In this document: positions 25,869-39,586 of the stretch, piece by piece
Layout: each line of letters starts with the position of its first letter
Numbering within the stretch: the stretch's first letter is position 1
Source: Anaeromyces robustus
Taxonomy: Eukaryota > Neocallimastigomycota > Neocallimastigomycetes > Neocallimastigales > Neocallimastigaceae
Assembly: GCA_002104895.1 (NCBI GenBank)
Contig: MCFG01000134.1
Coordinates: 75,001-132,500, forward strand
DNA: 57,500 nucleotides
Reading direction: 5' to 3'
The notes under the pieces: model-generated
Database searches by the model: none
What the model saw: only the letters and a program-made list of their open reading frames with translations
What the model was told of the DNA's origin: nothing
Program-made: the position numbers and the translations under genes

Positions 25869-27497
25869 TGATTTATATGTTTTATGTTTTATATTTTATG
25901 TTTTAAAAATTATAAAAGGAAATAAATAAATTAAAAAAAAAATTTTTTTTATCATTTTTTATTAATAGTTTTTTATACAAAAAAAGAAAATGCCAAGTTT
26001 TTTTTTTTTTTTTTTTATTTTTTATTTTAACTATTTTTATTATATATAAAAAATAATAATAAAAATTTATAATAAAAATTTATAATAAAAAAATTATATT
26101 TTAGTGCTTTTTTTATTAGTACTTTGAATTAGATTTTTTATTTTTCTTTTTCTTTATTAGTTTTTATATTTTAATTACATTCTCTTCAATTATATGATCA
26201 TATTTATTTATTTATTTTTATAATTTTCATTTTATAAAATTGTTTTTAGTTTTTTTAATTTTTACTTATTTATTGGTTTTAGTTTTTTTTTTATTTTACT
26301 TTAATTTTTTATTTTATTTTATTTTTTTATTTTACTTTAATTTTTTATTTTATTTTATTTTTTTGTTTTTGTTTCCAATTGTTTTAATTATTTTATTCTT
26401 TATTATATTTTTATTTTATTTTTTATTTTATTTTTTATTTTATTTTTTACTTTATTATATATTATTAGATAAACGTTATTTTTTATTTTTATTTTTATTA
26501 TTTTTATACCATTTACCATTAATTTATTTCCATTTATATTTTTATTGTTTTAAAAATTAGTAAATAAATATTATTATTATTATTTAATTTTTCATTTTTT
26601 TTTCATTATTATTAAAATGTATCCAAGTTTAAAGTGAAAGGATACATGATTATTATATAATATAAATATAATATAAATATCATAAATATAATAAAATATA
26701 AATATTATCTAAAAATATAAATAAATAAATATAAAATTTTATTGTAAACTAATGTTAAAATTATTATTTAAATAATAAGAGTATAAATTATATAAATGAA
26801 ATTTATTTTAACTTTAACTTTTTATTTTATCTCCCCCTCTTTTTAGTTTTTTGTTTTCTTTTTATATTTTATAAAAATTAATTAATTTTTATAAATTTAT
26901 TCTTTATAAATAATAATAAATAAATTAATTAAAAATTATAAAATATTATAAAATATATAATAATATATATACTTTCTTTCTTTCTTTCTTTCTTTTTATG
27001 AAAAAAAATATATATATAATTTTATTTTATTTTATTAAATATAAAAAAATTATTATATCTCAATTATTATATTTTTATTATTTTTTAATTTTTTTTTATT
27101 TTCTTTTATTTTTTAAACTTGTTTTTTTTTTTTTAATATATATTACATGTAAAAAAGAAAAAAAAATTAAATAGTAAATAATTTATTTACTAAATCAATA
27201 AAATCTATATAATATGAAATAATTATCTAATAATATATTATTAATTCGTTTTTTAATTATATTTATTATTTATTATATATATGGATATAATTATAAAAAT
27301 AGAAATAAAATTATTCTTTTTTTTTTTGAGTTTTATTTTTAGGTTTATGGTTTATGATATTGGTAAAATATAATATACATTTCTTTGGTTTTATTATTAT
27401 TGTTGTTGTTATTGTTTGTCATTTGTTCATTTTGTCATTTTATCCTTTTGTTAATTTTATTTCTATTTAATGATTAGTTTTATTTAATAGTTTATTT

Positions 27498-28412
27498 TTA
27501 ATATAAATGATAAAGAAGTGTACTTAAAAGTGTGACAAGTGTTACTGTACTAACCTTAATCATAGAAGATCCTGAATTTTGAAGATTTTGATCTGTATTT
27601 TGACCTTCACTAATAGTATTATTACCAGTAATTGTTGAATTATTAGTGGATAATTGTGGATCATTAACAGTTTGTTCAACAGTACCAAGGTTACCATTAC
27701 CAACAGTATTAGTATTACCTGTTGCACCACCAATATTACCATTAGTATTACCAGTAATACCAGTAGTACCTGTAGTACCAGCAGTACCAGCAGTACCAAC
27801 AGGGGTTGAAGATGTATTACCACTTAAACGTTGTCTCATACATTGTTCAACATTTTCTTTATGAATATACATATTTAATCCTTTGGTACCTGTAAAGGAA
27901 CGAGTTGGATTATTATTAACTGAGGAATTCTTTAAATAAGGTGTTTTTCCATCAGTAAGAATCCAAACATCATCAAAAACTTTACCTTTCCATTCTGGAG
28001 CATTAGTAATACCTAATTGTTTAGCAATTTTTGGAATTCTATCATTACCCCAAGAAACAAGAATAACTTCTTCTGGTGAAGAATAAATATATTGAGCAAG
28101 ATCTTTAAATTTACCACTAGTAAAACTTAAATCAACTTGTTGACCAAGACTTTTAGATAATGGTATAACAGTATCTCTTGGTCTAGTGGATTGTCTTTGT
28201 TGAGTTGGTTTTTGAGCATAAATTTTTTGTGGTGTAGTATAAATACCATTGGTACCAAAAGTTTCAATTAAACATTCAGCTCTAGCTTGACCTTCTGGTG
28301 AAAGATCAGTATAATCATCATTAATTTTTTCACCATGACGAATGAGCATAATTAATTTAGCATTAGCTAAAGTTATACCAAGTAAAGTGTTAATAATATA
28401 TTTTACTCTCAT
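27498..28412 (-). CDS. secreted, probably GPI-anchored histidine-phosphatase-family protein
   Basis: A 304-residue protein. Residues 1-18 are a signal peptide ending LANA. The histidine phosphatase fold starts at once: MLIRHGEK with the phospho-acceptor His26, DLSPEGQARAECL, then STRPRDT (phosphate-binding Arg in the position of the family's RPxxT) and VILVSWGNDRIPKIAKQLG. In typical fungal relatives the last segment reads W-E-H-x-x-I-P and supplies the second catalytic His; here that position is Asn123, so activity may be low or lost. Residues about 197-280 are Thr/Gly/Asn-rich (GTAGTAGTTGTTG repeats), a probable glycosylated stalk. The C-terminus ends in a hydrophobic segment (VSTVTLVTLLSTLLYHLY) after NSGSS, as in GPI-anchor signals. 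It is expected at the cell surface. The fold call is good; the substrate is unknown. Confidence 0.8.
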   Translation of the reverse strand: MRVKYIINTLLGITLANAKLIMLIRHGEKINDDYTDLSPEGQARAECLIETFGTNGIYTTPQKIYAQKPTQQRQSTRPRDTVIPLSKSLGQQVDLSFTSGKFKDLAQYIYSSPEEVILVSWGNDRIPKIAKQLGITNAPEWKGKVFDDVWILTDGKTPYLKNSSVNNNPTRSFTGTKGLNMYIHKENVEQCMRQRLSGNTSSTPVGTAGTAGTTGTTGITGNTNGNIGGATGNTNTVGNGNLGTVEQTVNDPQLSTNNSTITGNNTISEGQNTDQNLQNSGSSMIKVSTVTLVTLLSTLLYHLY

Positions 28413-28500
28413 TTTATATAAATATATATATTTATTTAAATTATATTAATGAATGTAATTTGAAATAATAATTGATAATTATATAATTTTGATAATTTTA

Positions 28501-28595
28501 TAAGTATAAATAAAATTTGAGATTTTTATAGTTATAAAATGTCTCTTTTAATTTTAAGTACAAATAAATTTTGAGATTTTATATTTATGAAATGT
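28501..28595. repeat. 54-bp-period direct repeat upstream of the phosphatase gene
   Basis: TAAGTATAAATAAAATTTGA (28501) recurs with a few changes as TAAGTACAAATAAATTTTGA (28555). Each copy is followed by a similar GATTTT..ATGAAATGT-type segment. The pair lies 90-185 bases upstream of the start codon of the minus-strand gene, so it may include promoter sequence. Confidence 0.5.
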
Positions 28596-29224
28596 ATTTA
28601 TAGATATATATTGTCTATTTAATTATTTTTTGAATAATAAAAAATATTTGTTATATATTTTATTAAAATAAAGATTACTTTATTTTATTTTTTTTTATAA
28701 TTTATGATTATAATATATAATAAATAATTCTTTTATTTTATCTATGTTATAGTTTAATTTTTAACTTTAATTTTATTTCGAAAAAAAAAATATAAAAATT
28801 ATTAAGGAAAAATTTTTCTTTTATTTAGTTAGAAAAAAAAAAAAAAAAGCAATATTCAATACTCAATATTCAATAGTCACTAATCCAACGAATTATATTT
28901 AAGATTGTTCTTTTTTCTTTTACTTTTTTTTTTTAATTTATAAATTAATGCTATATATTATAATATATATTATAATATTAAACATTCCATTATTTCATAT
29001 ATTAAATATATATTAAATATATATTAATGAATAATTAATTAAAATAATGTAATTTTAAATAATTTTTTTTTTTACCGCAGGAATTTTAATTTTATAAAAA
29101 AAAACTTTTTTTTATATTATTTTTTACATTTAAATAAAATTCATTGGACACCATCAAAAAATTATTAATTTAAGTTTATTATTATTTATTTTATTTATTT
29201 ATTTATTTATTTATTTATATTATA

Positions 29225-29255
<31 letters not shown>

Positions 29256-30345
29256 TGATTTATATATTTATTTATTTATTTAATGATTTATATATTTATT
29301 ATTTATTTATTTATTTATTTATATATATTTATTTATTTATTTATTATATAATTTCATAAAAAAATAAAAATAATAGCAATAAATAAAAAAAAAAAAGCAC
29401 GAGTTGTACTTAAAATATGAACCAAAAATTATAAAAAAATTTAAAGTACAACTAAACCAAAAATTATAAAAAATATTTAAAGTTAATTTTAACCCTCTTT
29501 TTTTTATTATTATTATTAATGATAGAATTTTCTCTAAAATATTATTTAAAAAAAAAAAAAATTTTTTTTTACTAGATTAAAACCTATAAAAATGCTTTTT
29601 TAAAAAAAGATTAATCTAGGAATAGTATAAAAAAAAAAAATCTTATTTATTAAAATTAAATCTCGATTAATAATAATGACCGTAGTAATAAATACAACTA
29701 TTCTGACTATTCTAAGAATAGTTTGTAGTTGCAGAAGTTTATTTTATTTTATTTTATTTTATTTTATTTTATTATTCTATTATGGTCAAGAATCATTATT
29801 AAAATTATTTTTTATTATTTATTATTTATTATTTATTATTTATTATATTTATGGAAATATTATATATTTATTTATTTAATTTAATTATTGAATTTATTTA
29901 AATATTATTCATTTATATATTTATTTACTTTGTATATTGCCCTTTGTTAATGATTAATAATAATTTATTAATTTATTTAATTTATTAATATTATAATTTT
30001 TATTAATGTTTAAAAAAATATTTATATTTATCCAAGGTTTAAAAATAATAATATACTATAAAGGAATGTTACTAAAGATAGTAGGTATTTAGTTGTTCTT
30101 TTTTTTTAATTCAAAAGATAAATAATCAGCTAATTATAAAGTATAAAAATATTTTACAAGAATTTAGTTGAAAAAAAGAACTACTTTTTTTTTTTTTTTT
30201 TTTTTTTAAAAAGTATTCAAGAAAAATATAAAGAAAGTTGTCTTCATTGATTAAAGAACTATGATTATTCTGGTTATAGAGTAATAATAATAATAAAAAT
30301 GAATTTTATATTTGGCTTCCTTATAACATAATTTGAAATTGTTTA

Positions 30346-30422
30346 AGAATTACTATTAGAATGAAATATTTTAATTATTAAAAAGAAAGTAAATTAAAAT
30401 ATTTCATTCCAATAGTAATTCT
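30346..30422. repeat. 31-bp inverted repeat, 15-base loop, with weaker outward pairing
   Basis: Arms 30346-30376 and 30392-30422 match at 30 of 31 positions. Weaker pairing (about 14 of 17) continues outward to near 30330 and 30438. It is another stand-alone foldback structure. Confidence 0.7.
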
Positions 30423-31184
30423 TTGACATTTTCAAATGAATATTAATTATAAAATATAATAAAATAAAATATTATTGAAATAAGAAATTGTTAAATTATT
30501 CCATAAATAATAATTGATAATAATTGATAATAATAATAATAATTGATAATAATAAGAGACTAAAAAGTCTTTTTTTTTTTAAAAAATTAATGATTATAAT
30601 ATTACGTTTATTTTTTTTTAAAGTTATAATATATTAACTATTTTTAATATTTTTTTATATAAAATTTTTTTATTTATTTTCCTATTCATTAATTAGTAAT
30701 AATAAATAATAAATAAATAAATAAATAATAAATAAATAAATAAATAATAATATAATAATTAAATAAATAAATAAATAAATAAATAATAAATAAATAATAA
30801 ATAAATAATAAATAAATACAGAACTAATAATAATATAGAAATTAATAATATTTAATTAAAAAGGTGACATTGACAATAATAACGATAGTATATAATATAA
30901 TAAATAGACAAATGTATAATATAAAATATATATGAAAATATATATAAATATATATATATAATATATTATCAATATAATGTATATTAAATTATAAAGTAAA
31001 AAAAATAAATTTATATCATATATCATATCTTATAAATTAATTAATTAATTTATATTTAAACCTTAATAAAGTCAAATTTAAAATTTAAAATAAATGAATA
31101 TTAAATAAATAAAAAATAAATAAATAAATAAATAAAAAATAAATAAATAAATAAATAAAAAATAAATAAAAAAATAAATAATTA

Positions 31185-31226
<42 letters not shown>

Positions 31227-31339
31227 ATTAAATATATAAATAAATAAACTCTAATAAATTAACAGAAATAAAATAAAAAAAAAAGACTTATAATATAAAA
31301 CAAATGTTAATTAGGTGTAGCAGCAATATATTGTTATAA

Positions 31340-31453
31340 TTTAAATATAATCCGAATAATTAAACTTGATAGTTATTAAAAGATTAAAAGACTTAATATA
31401 ATCTGAATAATTAAACTTATTCATATTATATGAAATCTTTTAATAACTATCAA
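31340..31453. repeat. 20-bp inverted repeat enclosing a direct repeat
   Basis: TTGATAGTTATTAAAAGATT (31366-31385) pairs exactly with 31434-31453. ATAATC(C/T)GAATAATTAAACTT occurs just before the left arm and again inside the loop, so a local duplication is nested in the hairpin. Confidence 0.6.
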
Positions 31454-31981
31454 CTATTTTTTTTATGTTTTTTATTTATATCTACTTGCTCTGTATATTT
31501 TGTTTTTTTTTTTATATTTTTAATTATGTTTTATAGTTTTAATGGATTAGTATATATTATTAAATATATTATTTCATAATGGAATATATATTATAATATA
31601 TTATTAATTATATTATTGTATTATTTTATATATATTTATATTCTTATTATTTCATAGGATACTTTATTTGTTATAATAATTCTTGTAGATCTTTATACAT
31701 AAAATTATTATACCTATATATAATTAATGAAGTATGATTTTTTCATGTATTTTTTACTTTTTAGTTAGTTATAAAAGAGTATTGTAATTATTATTTATAA
31801 TAAGGATTATACCTAACTAAACTAAACCCAAACTACAACTAGAAAAAAAAAATCCACTTTATAAAAATGAACATATGAAAACATATGATATTTAATAATT
31901 TAATGGGAATATTAATAAATCTTTTATTGTTATTATTATTATTAAAAATTTATATAATTAATTTTTATAATTAATTTTTAT

Positions 31982-32014
<33 letters not shown>

Positions 32015-33163
32015 TTTTTTATAATGATAATAAATGTTTCATATTTTTTTTAATATTTTTTTTTTTTGTTAATCTATTTATAATATTTTGTATTTAATTT
32101 GAATTATGATAGAAGGTAACACAAAAATAAATAAAAAAAAAATTTATTACAAATTTGTATACAAATATGTATATATTATTTCAATAGGTTGGGATAAAAA
32201 TTCGATGATTCTGTTCTGGGAAGAATTGATGATTTATTTGTATTTTTATTTTATTTATTAATATTTTTATAAATATTTATTCATTTTATATTATTTATAC
32301 ATTTACTATTTTTAAAATGTTACTTTTGTCCTAAAATTTTTTAAAACATTTTAACCAATAAAAAAATTAATATATTAAAAAAAATTTAATATATTAAAAA
32401 AAAAGAACATAAAACATTTTTAATCAATTTGTATTAAACATTATTAAAACATTATTTAATATAATAATTAAGGATATATAAATTATTTAAAAAAAAAAAA
32501 TTAAAATAAAAAAATTTAAAATAAAATAAATCCATAAATAAAAAATAAATAAATAAATAAATATAAGTATAAATATAAATAATATATAATAAATGTAAAA
32601 AATTTTAAATAAATAAATGAATGAATAAATAAATTTTTAATTATTTTTTTTTTAAATTGAAAATTTTAAATAATATAAAATAAAAAGAAACAAAAATGTA
32701 AAAATTTTTTTTTCTTAAAAAAAAAAAATCCAAAAAACCCCCCAAATAACAATATTTATAATCACATTTCTTTATATTTTTTCTTAAAAAAAAATAGAAG
32801 AAATGAAAATTAAACAATAAAATCAATCTTTAAACAAAAACAAAACAAAATAAAACAAAATAAAATTAAATAAAATAAAATAAAATAAAATAAAACAAAA
32901 TAAAAACGATTAAACAAAGTATCTAGTTTATAATTTTAAATATTAAGTAAATTATCAAACTTAATACGTATATAAATATTTGAACATTTATAAATTTTCA
33001 ATATATTTATAATAAAATAATAATTAATTAAACCAACTAAACAATCAATCAATAATAAATTAATTAATTAATTAATTAATTCATAAATTAATTAATAATT
33101 AAAAAATAAAATAATTAAATAAATAATTATAATTAAATAAAAAGGTAAATAGAATAAAAGAAA

Positions 33164-35173
33164 ATGAAAATAGAAAATGATTTAAAGAGGAAATGGCTAA
33201 AAAGAGCTCAACCAACAAAAATTGAAGGTTCTAAAGCTAGAATTACTGGAATTCAAGGTAATAAAAAAACAACTAAACCAAATAATAATAATAATAATAA
33301 AACAACTCCAAAAGTAACAAAAGTTGTTGTTATTAAAAAAACTACAAAAAAGGAGGTAAAACCTACTACTTCTGTAGCTGTAGCTCCTGCTCCTACAAAA
33401 GTTTCTAATCCTCCTGTTGTTGTTGTTACTACTAATAAAGGAATGGATACTTTTTCTACAACTTTACCTCCAACAACAACTATTGAAACATCTAAACTTA
33501 AGATGGCTACATCAACAACAGAAATAGTAAATGAACCTACTGTTACTACACCTTATATTGATAGTAATAGAGAAATAATTAGTGACGTAAATGATTCTCA
33601 AAAACCAGGTATAAAACGTGTAGGTGCCATTAGTGCTGTAGTTGTTGGTGTTATAGCTGTTGCATTAGTTGGATTTTTCATTACTTCAAAAAGAAGAAGA
33701 AGACAAAAAGATAAAGCCTTCTTTAAAAGATGGGAAGAAAGTATGAGAAAATCAAATGAAGAGAATTATGATTTAGGTCCATACGAAAACTTTGAAAATA
33801 AATATGAAGAAAACACTAAAATTAATGTTGAAAGTAAAGCTGAAGGAAATCAACAAAATGGTAAAGTTGAAGGAAATCAACAAGATAATAATAATAATAA
33901 TAATGGTGAATACGATCAAGTATCTTACAATAATTATAATTATAATTATTATAATTATAACAATGATCAAAATTATTCTCCAGTTTCTCCTCTTTATACT
34001 AATGCTTCACAAATTTATTCTCCTACTTCTACCACTGCAAATTATACGCCAACTTCACAAATTTATTCTACTACCACTACCACTCAAAATTATACTCCAA
34101 CTTCCCAAATTTATTCACCAACTTCTACTACTTCTCCAAATAATTATCAATATGCAAATCAATATGATTATCAATACCAATATGATAATCAATACCCATA
34201 TGATAATCAATACCCATATGATAATCAATACACATATGATAATCAATACCCATATGATTATCAATATCAATATCAATATCAAGATCAACAAGGTCAAGAT
34301 TCTACTCAATATCAAGTTACAACTCAAACTGAACAACAAGTTCAACCAGAACAAGCTCCATCCGAACAACAAGTTCAATCTGAACAAACTCAAGCTCAAA
34401 CTGAACAACAAGTTCAACCAGAACAAGCTAAATCTGAACAAACTCAACAAACTCAACAAACTCAACCAAATGAATCTGATCAACAAATTGAATCTGATAA
34501 ACCAGTACAGCCAGCACAACTAGTTGACCTAGTTCAAGCTAAGGCAATAGAACAAGACCAAGTTCAAAATAGTAGTGAAGTCAAAACTGAATCAATGACT
34601 GAAAATGAAACTAAAGCAACAATTGAAAAGGAAGTCGAAAAACCAGCTGAAAAAGAAGAAGTTGAAAAACCAATTGAAAAACCAATTGAAGAAACAACTG
34701 AAAAAGAAGTTGAAAAACCAATTGAAAAACCAGTTGAAAAACCAGCTGAAAAAGAAGAAGTTGAAAAACCAATTGAAAAACCAGTTGAAAAAGAAGTTGA
34801 AAAACCAATTGAAAAACCAATTGAAAAACCAGTTGAAAAACCAGTTGAAAAAGAAGAAGTTGAAAAACCAATTGAAAAATCAGCTGAAACTGAAGTAACA
34901 GTTGAAAAACCAACTGAAAAACCAATTGAAAAACCAACTGAAGCTGAAGTAACAATTGATAAAGAAGTTGAAAGTAAAATTGCACATAAACCATCTAAAC
35001 CATTATCAGTAATTGATTCAATTGAAAAACCACAATCATCACCATCAATATCTACTTCATCATCAACAAGAAAAATGGTTAATGATTTTACACAATATAT
35101 TGATGATGCTTTTGATACTACAGAAGATGAAAAGAATACTCCTGAAGTTCAAAATACAAATACTAAAAAATGA
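33164..35173 (+). CDS. W-x-K-R family single-pass membrane protein with long repetitive tail
   Basis: A 669-residue protein of unrecognised family. The N-terminus has no signal peptide and carries WLKR at residues 11-14, as do the next three genes. Residues 35-135 are Thr/Pro/Val-rich, a likely O-glycosylated stalk. The membrane span is about 153-173, followed by SKRRRRQK, which predicts a cytoplasmic C-terminus. The tail has three repeat zones: [14 protein letters not shown] units (about 275-325), DNQYPY units (about 330-370) followed by a Gln-rich stretch, and [16 protein letters not shown] units (about 487-605). There is an Asn run before the first zone. Each zone is tandemly repeated at DNA level and could change in length quickly. 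The organisation resembles wall-stress sensors such as Mid2 or Wsc only in general design. Function unknown. Confidence 0.8.
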   Translation: MKIENDLKRKWLKRAQPTKIEGSKARITGIQGNKKTTKPNNNNNNKTTPKVTKVVVIKKTTKKEVKPTTSVAVAPAPTKVSNPPVVVVTTNKGMDTFSTTLPPTTTIETSKLKMATSTTEIVNEPTVTTPYIDSNREIISDVNDSQKPGIKRVGAISAVVVGVIAVALVGFFITSKRRRRQKDKAFFKRWEESMRKSNEENYDLGPYENFENKYEENTKINVESKAEGNQQNGKVEGNQQDNNNNNNGEYDQVSYNNYNYNYYNYNNDQNYSPVSPLYTNASQIYSPTSTTANYTPTSQIYSTTTTTQNYTPTSQIYSPTSTTSPNNYQYANQYDYQYQYDNQYPYDNQYPYDNQYTYDNQYPYDYQYQYQYQDQQGQDSTQYQVTTQTEQQVQPEQAPSEQQVQSEQTQAQTEQQVQPEQAKSEQTQQTQQTQPNESDQQIESDKPVQPAQLVDLVQAKAIEQDQVQNSSEVKTESMTENETKATIEKEVEKPAEKEEVEKPIEKPIEETTEKEVEKPIEKPVEKPAEKEEVEKPIEKPVEKEVEKPIEKPIEKPVEKPVEKEEVEKPIEKSAETEVTVEKPTEKPIEKPTEAEVTIDKEVESKIAHKPSKPLSVIDSIEKPQSSPSISTSSSTRKMVNDFTQYIDDAFDTTEDEKNTPEVQNTNTKK

Positions 35174-36442
35174 TAATATAATAACAATTTAATAAAGTAT
35201 TTGTTAAATTTATATATTACAAAAATTTTAATTCCATTGAAAAAAAAAAAAAAAAAAAAAAAACATACACATTTGATTAAATAATAATTTTTTTTTTTAA
35301 GAAATAAAAAAAAAAAATTAATATTATTATTTTATATCTAATTATTATTTATTTAATATAAATATTTTTTTCTTTTTTTCTTTTTTTCTTTTTTTCTTTT
35401 TTTCTAGTTAAAAATGAAGAAAAATAATAGAGAGGAAAAAAAAAAAAGAAGAAAGAAAGATATTATATTAATAAATAATAATAAAAGTTAAATAATAAAT
35501 AATAATAATAAAGATAATCATAATAACAATAATAAAGTATTCTTTATTGTATTTTAATTTTTTTTTAATTTTTTATTATTCGATTATATATATAATATTA
35601 TTTTATTCCTACTATAGTTGAAAAATAAATCATATATATAATATTTATTAATAGTTTTTTAATAAATTATATATATATATATTTTATACAATTTTTATAT
35701 ATATAAAAAAAAAGTAATCATAAAAAATTTGAAAAAAGAAAAAACTGAAATAAGAAGAAGGAAGATTATAAAAAAAAAAAAAAAAAAAAAAAATTGTTTA
35801 TATTTGTTTATATACATTTTTTTGTTTATATATTTTTTTTCCTTTTTCTTTTTCTTTCTTTTTTTTTTTTTTTATTTTTATTTTTTTTAATATAATTGGA
35901 ATAAAATAAATAGATAAATATATATATATTTATATATAGTAAAAAAAAACATTACAAATGTCATTATAAAAAAAAATTACAAAAATAATGATAATAATAA
36001 CATAGTAACATAAATATATAAAGTTTTAGTTTTTTTTTTAAATAAAATAAAAAATGATATAGCTTTTTTTTTTTTTTTTAATATTTTAAAACTAAAAAAT
36101 AAAAAAAATAAAATAAAATAAATAAAATACAAAAAAAATGTAATAAAAAAAAAAAATAAAAAATTTGAATAAAAAAAAAAAATAAAATATATATAAAAAA
36201 AAATTAAAAATAAATAAATAAATAAAGTTCAGTTTAAAACGAAAAAAAAAAAAAAAAAAGAAAGGATTGTTTTAAGTTCCATTAATTTTTTTAATATAGA
36301 TTAAAGTTTGGTTAAAAAAAAAAAAAAATGAATAAATAATTTAGGTGTGGATAAATAAATATAAAATAAATTATGAAACAAAAATAAACAAAAAAAAAAA
36401 TAAAAAAAAAAATAAAATAAAAAAAAGTATACATATATACTT

Positions 36443-36600
36443 ATATGTAAATTTGTATTTTTTTTTTAAAGTTCATACAACTCAAATAAACAAAAAAATA
36501 AAAAAAAAATATACAATCTTACATATATGTAAATTTGTATTTTTTTTTTAAAGTTCATTTTTTTTTCTAAACTTTATATTTATTTATTTGAGTTGTATGA
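36443..36600. repeat. 34-bp direct repeat combined with 18-bp inverted repeat
   Basis: 36443-36476 and 36525-36558 are identical over 34 bases. TCATACAACTCAAATAAA (36473-36490), overlapping the end of the first copy, pairs exactly with 36583-36600. Direct and inverted copies are interleaved, as left by a small insertion or template switching. Confidence 0.7.
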
Positions 36601-36738
36601 AGAGAATAATAATTATAATAATAATAATTATAATTATAATAATAAATTCATATATAGTCATAGTAATTCATAATTTATTAAATTATTTAGTTAAAATAAA
36701 AAATTATTATATATTCTACATTCTATATCATATATTAT

Positions 36739-36802
<64 letters not shown>

Positions 36803-37211
36803 GGAATATACAATTAAATAAGTATATAAAGAAATAAATAAATATTTTTTTTATAATTATTTTTACAGTCATTATAAAGTTGAGTTTTATTATCTTTTTA
36901 TATATATATATATATATATTTCATTTGTTGTTATTATATTATTAATTAATTATATTAATACTTTTGAATAATAGATTAATTTATTGTATTAAATAATCTA
37001 TAACTATTGTAAAAAATAAAAATAAAAATAAAAAAAAAAAACATTCCTCTAAATATTAGTTATTTCATAAAATATTTTTGAAAATATTGTTATATATTGT
37101 AATGAAAAGAATAAATTATAAAGAATATTAATAAAATAAAATAAAATAAAATAAAATTAATTATATTTTAAACATATTGATAAACTTAAATAAATATTTT
37201 ACTTACAATAG

Positions 37212-37248
<37 letters not shown>

Positions 37249-37704
37249 AGTTAATTTTAAATAATAAAAATTAATTATGAATTATTAAAATTTTACCTAA
37301 CAATTAATTTTTTTTTTTCTCAATTCAAATAAATATTTAAAATTTTAAATAAATTAATTATTATTGTAGAAAATTCTTTTTTTCTTTTTTTTCATTTTTC
37401 TTTTAATTTTTCTTTTTTTCTTTTTGTTTTTTTATTATGTTTTTAATTTAATGAGTAATTAATATATATTATATAATTAATAATTAAATTAAAATGTATT
37501 AATATTATATCTATTATCTATTCTATTATTGTATAAATAAATTTAAATTTATAATAACAAAAAAATTGTATTTTTGTATTTTTTTTTATTAATTAATTAA
37601 TTATTAAAATTTATATAATTTATATATAGTTATTTAATATATATTTTTTGTGTAACTTTTTTGCGAATGTTTATAAATTTTTTTTTATATATATTTTGGA
37701 AATA

Positions 37705-37900
37705 TTTCAATTTTTTGATTTTTTTTTTTTTAAAAATAAAAAAAAAAAAAAGTTGAAATAAAAGATACCAAAGAAAAATTAAATAAATTAAAATTAAAAA
37801 TAAAATAAAGTAAAATAAAATAAAATAAAAGATATCAAAGAAAAATTAAATAAATTAAAATATATATATAAAGTACCAAAACAAAATTAAAATTAAATAA
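37705..37900 (+). promoter_or_regulatory. hairpin plus two to three tandem repeats upstream of the 37968 gene
   Basis: ATTTCAATTTTTT (37705-37717) pairs with AAAAAAGTTGAAAT-type sequence ending 37759. Then AAAGATACCAAAGAAAAATT (37761) recurs as AAAGATATCAAAGAAAAATT (37828), identical for another 14 bases. A weaker third copy starts near 37870. All lie within 265 bases of the start codon, so they are in the promoter or 5' leader. Confidence 0.4.
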
Positions 37901-37967
37901 AATAAAATAAAATAAAATAAAAGTATAAAAATCATAATAATAATAGTAGTTATTAAAGAAAAAAAAA

Positions 37968-39290
<1,323 letters not shown>

Positions 39291-39553
39291 AGAAAATACA
39301 TATAAAAATTATTGAATATTTTGATTGAATATTTATCAATATATATTTACCTATATATTATTTATATTCATATCAATATAAAATTAAAAATAATAATAAT
39401 AATAATAGTAATAATAATAATAATAATAATAATAGAAGGATAAAAAAAAAGAATAAAAATTGAGGTAAAAATAATTTATTTAAAATTTTAAATAGAATTA
39501 TAATAATTGAAAATACTTTTTTTTTTTTTTTTTACAATAATTATTTTTTGAAA

Positions 39554-39586
<33 letters not shown>

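Larger units (their letters stand above)
21526..27497. other. gene-free A/T-rich spacer (about 6 kb)
   Basis: Homopolymers, AT dinucleotides and microsatellites dominate. An ACAAC-rich minisatellite lies at 22480-22530 and AAAAAC-type arrays at 23160-23350. More complex islands lie at 24270-24540 and 24990-25100, with only tiny frames (for example METKKLSVKKMYYYLKR from 24466). 26240-26560 is a T-rich stretch whose open frame is pure Phe/Leu/Ile/Tyr composition and not gene-like. No RNA gene recognised. Confidence 0.55.
28596..33163. other. gene-free A/T-rich spacer
   Basis: (TTTA)n arrays at 29190-29345, a tandem AACCAAAAATTATAAA repeat at 29417-29485, (AATA)n arrays at 30690-30820 and 31110-31250, and A/T homopolymers. 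32181-32240 is a small complex island open on the minus strand for about 19 codons. No gene with gene-like composition and no RNA gene seen. Confidence 0.5.
35174..37967. other. gene-free spacer before the second W-x-K-R gene
   Basis: Homopolymers, (TTTTTC)n at 35370-35405 and AT repeats. An (AAT)n array at 36742-36800 is open in one frame only as polyasparagine and does not look like a gene. Structured repeats at 36443-36600 and 37705-37900 are listed separately. Confidence 0.5.

Noticed and set aside
26240-26560. 106-residue hydrophobic forward frame
   Set aside because: T-rich repeats such as TTTTATTTTAT give Phe/Leu/Ile/Tyr in any frame; there is no conserved motif.
32181-32240. Minus-strand piece reading HQFFPEQNHRIFIPTY and a stop
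   Set aside because: Another frame of the same strand is equally open, and the island is only 60 bases. No support for a gene.
33792-34994. Overlapping frames within the 33164 gene on both strands
   Set aside because: Shadows of the tandem repeats; the named frame alone has a start, a span and consistent composition.
36588-36821. Frame with Ile and Asn runs
   Set aside because: It is made of an AAT array and A/T-only sequence, without a leader like that of the real genes.
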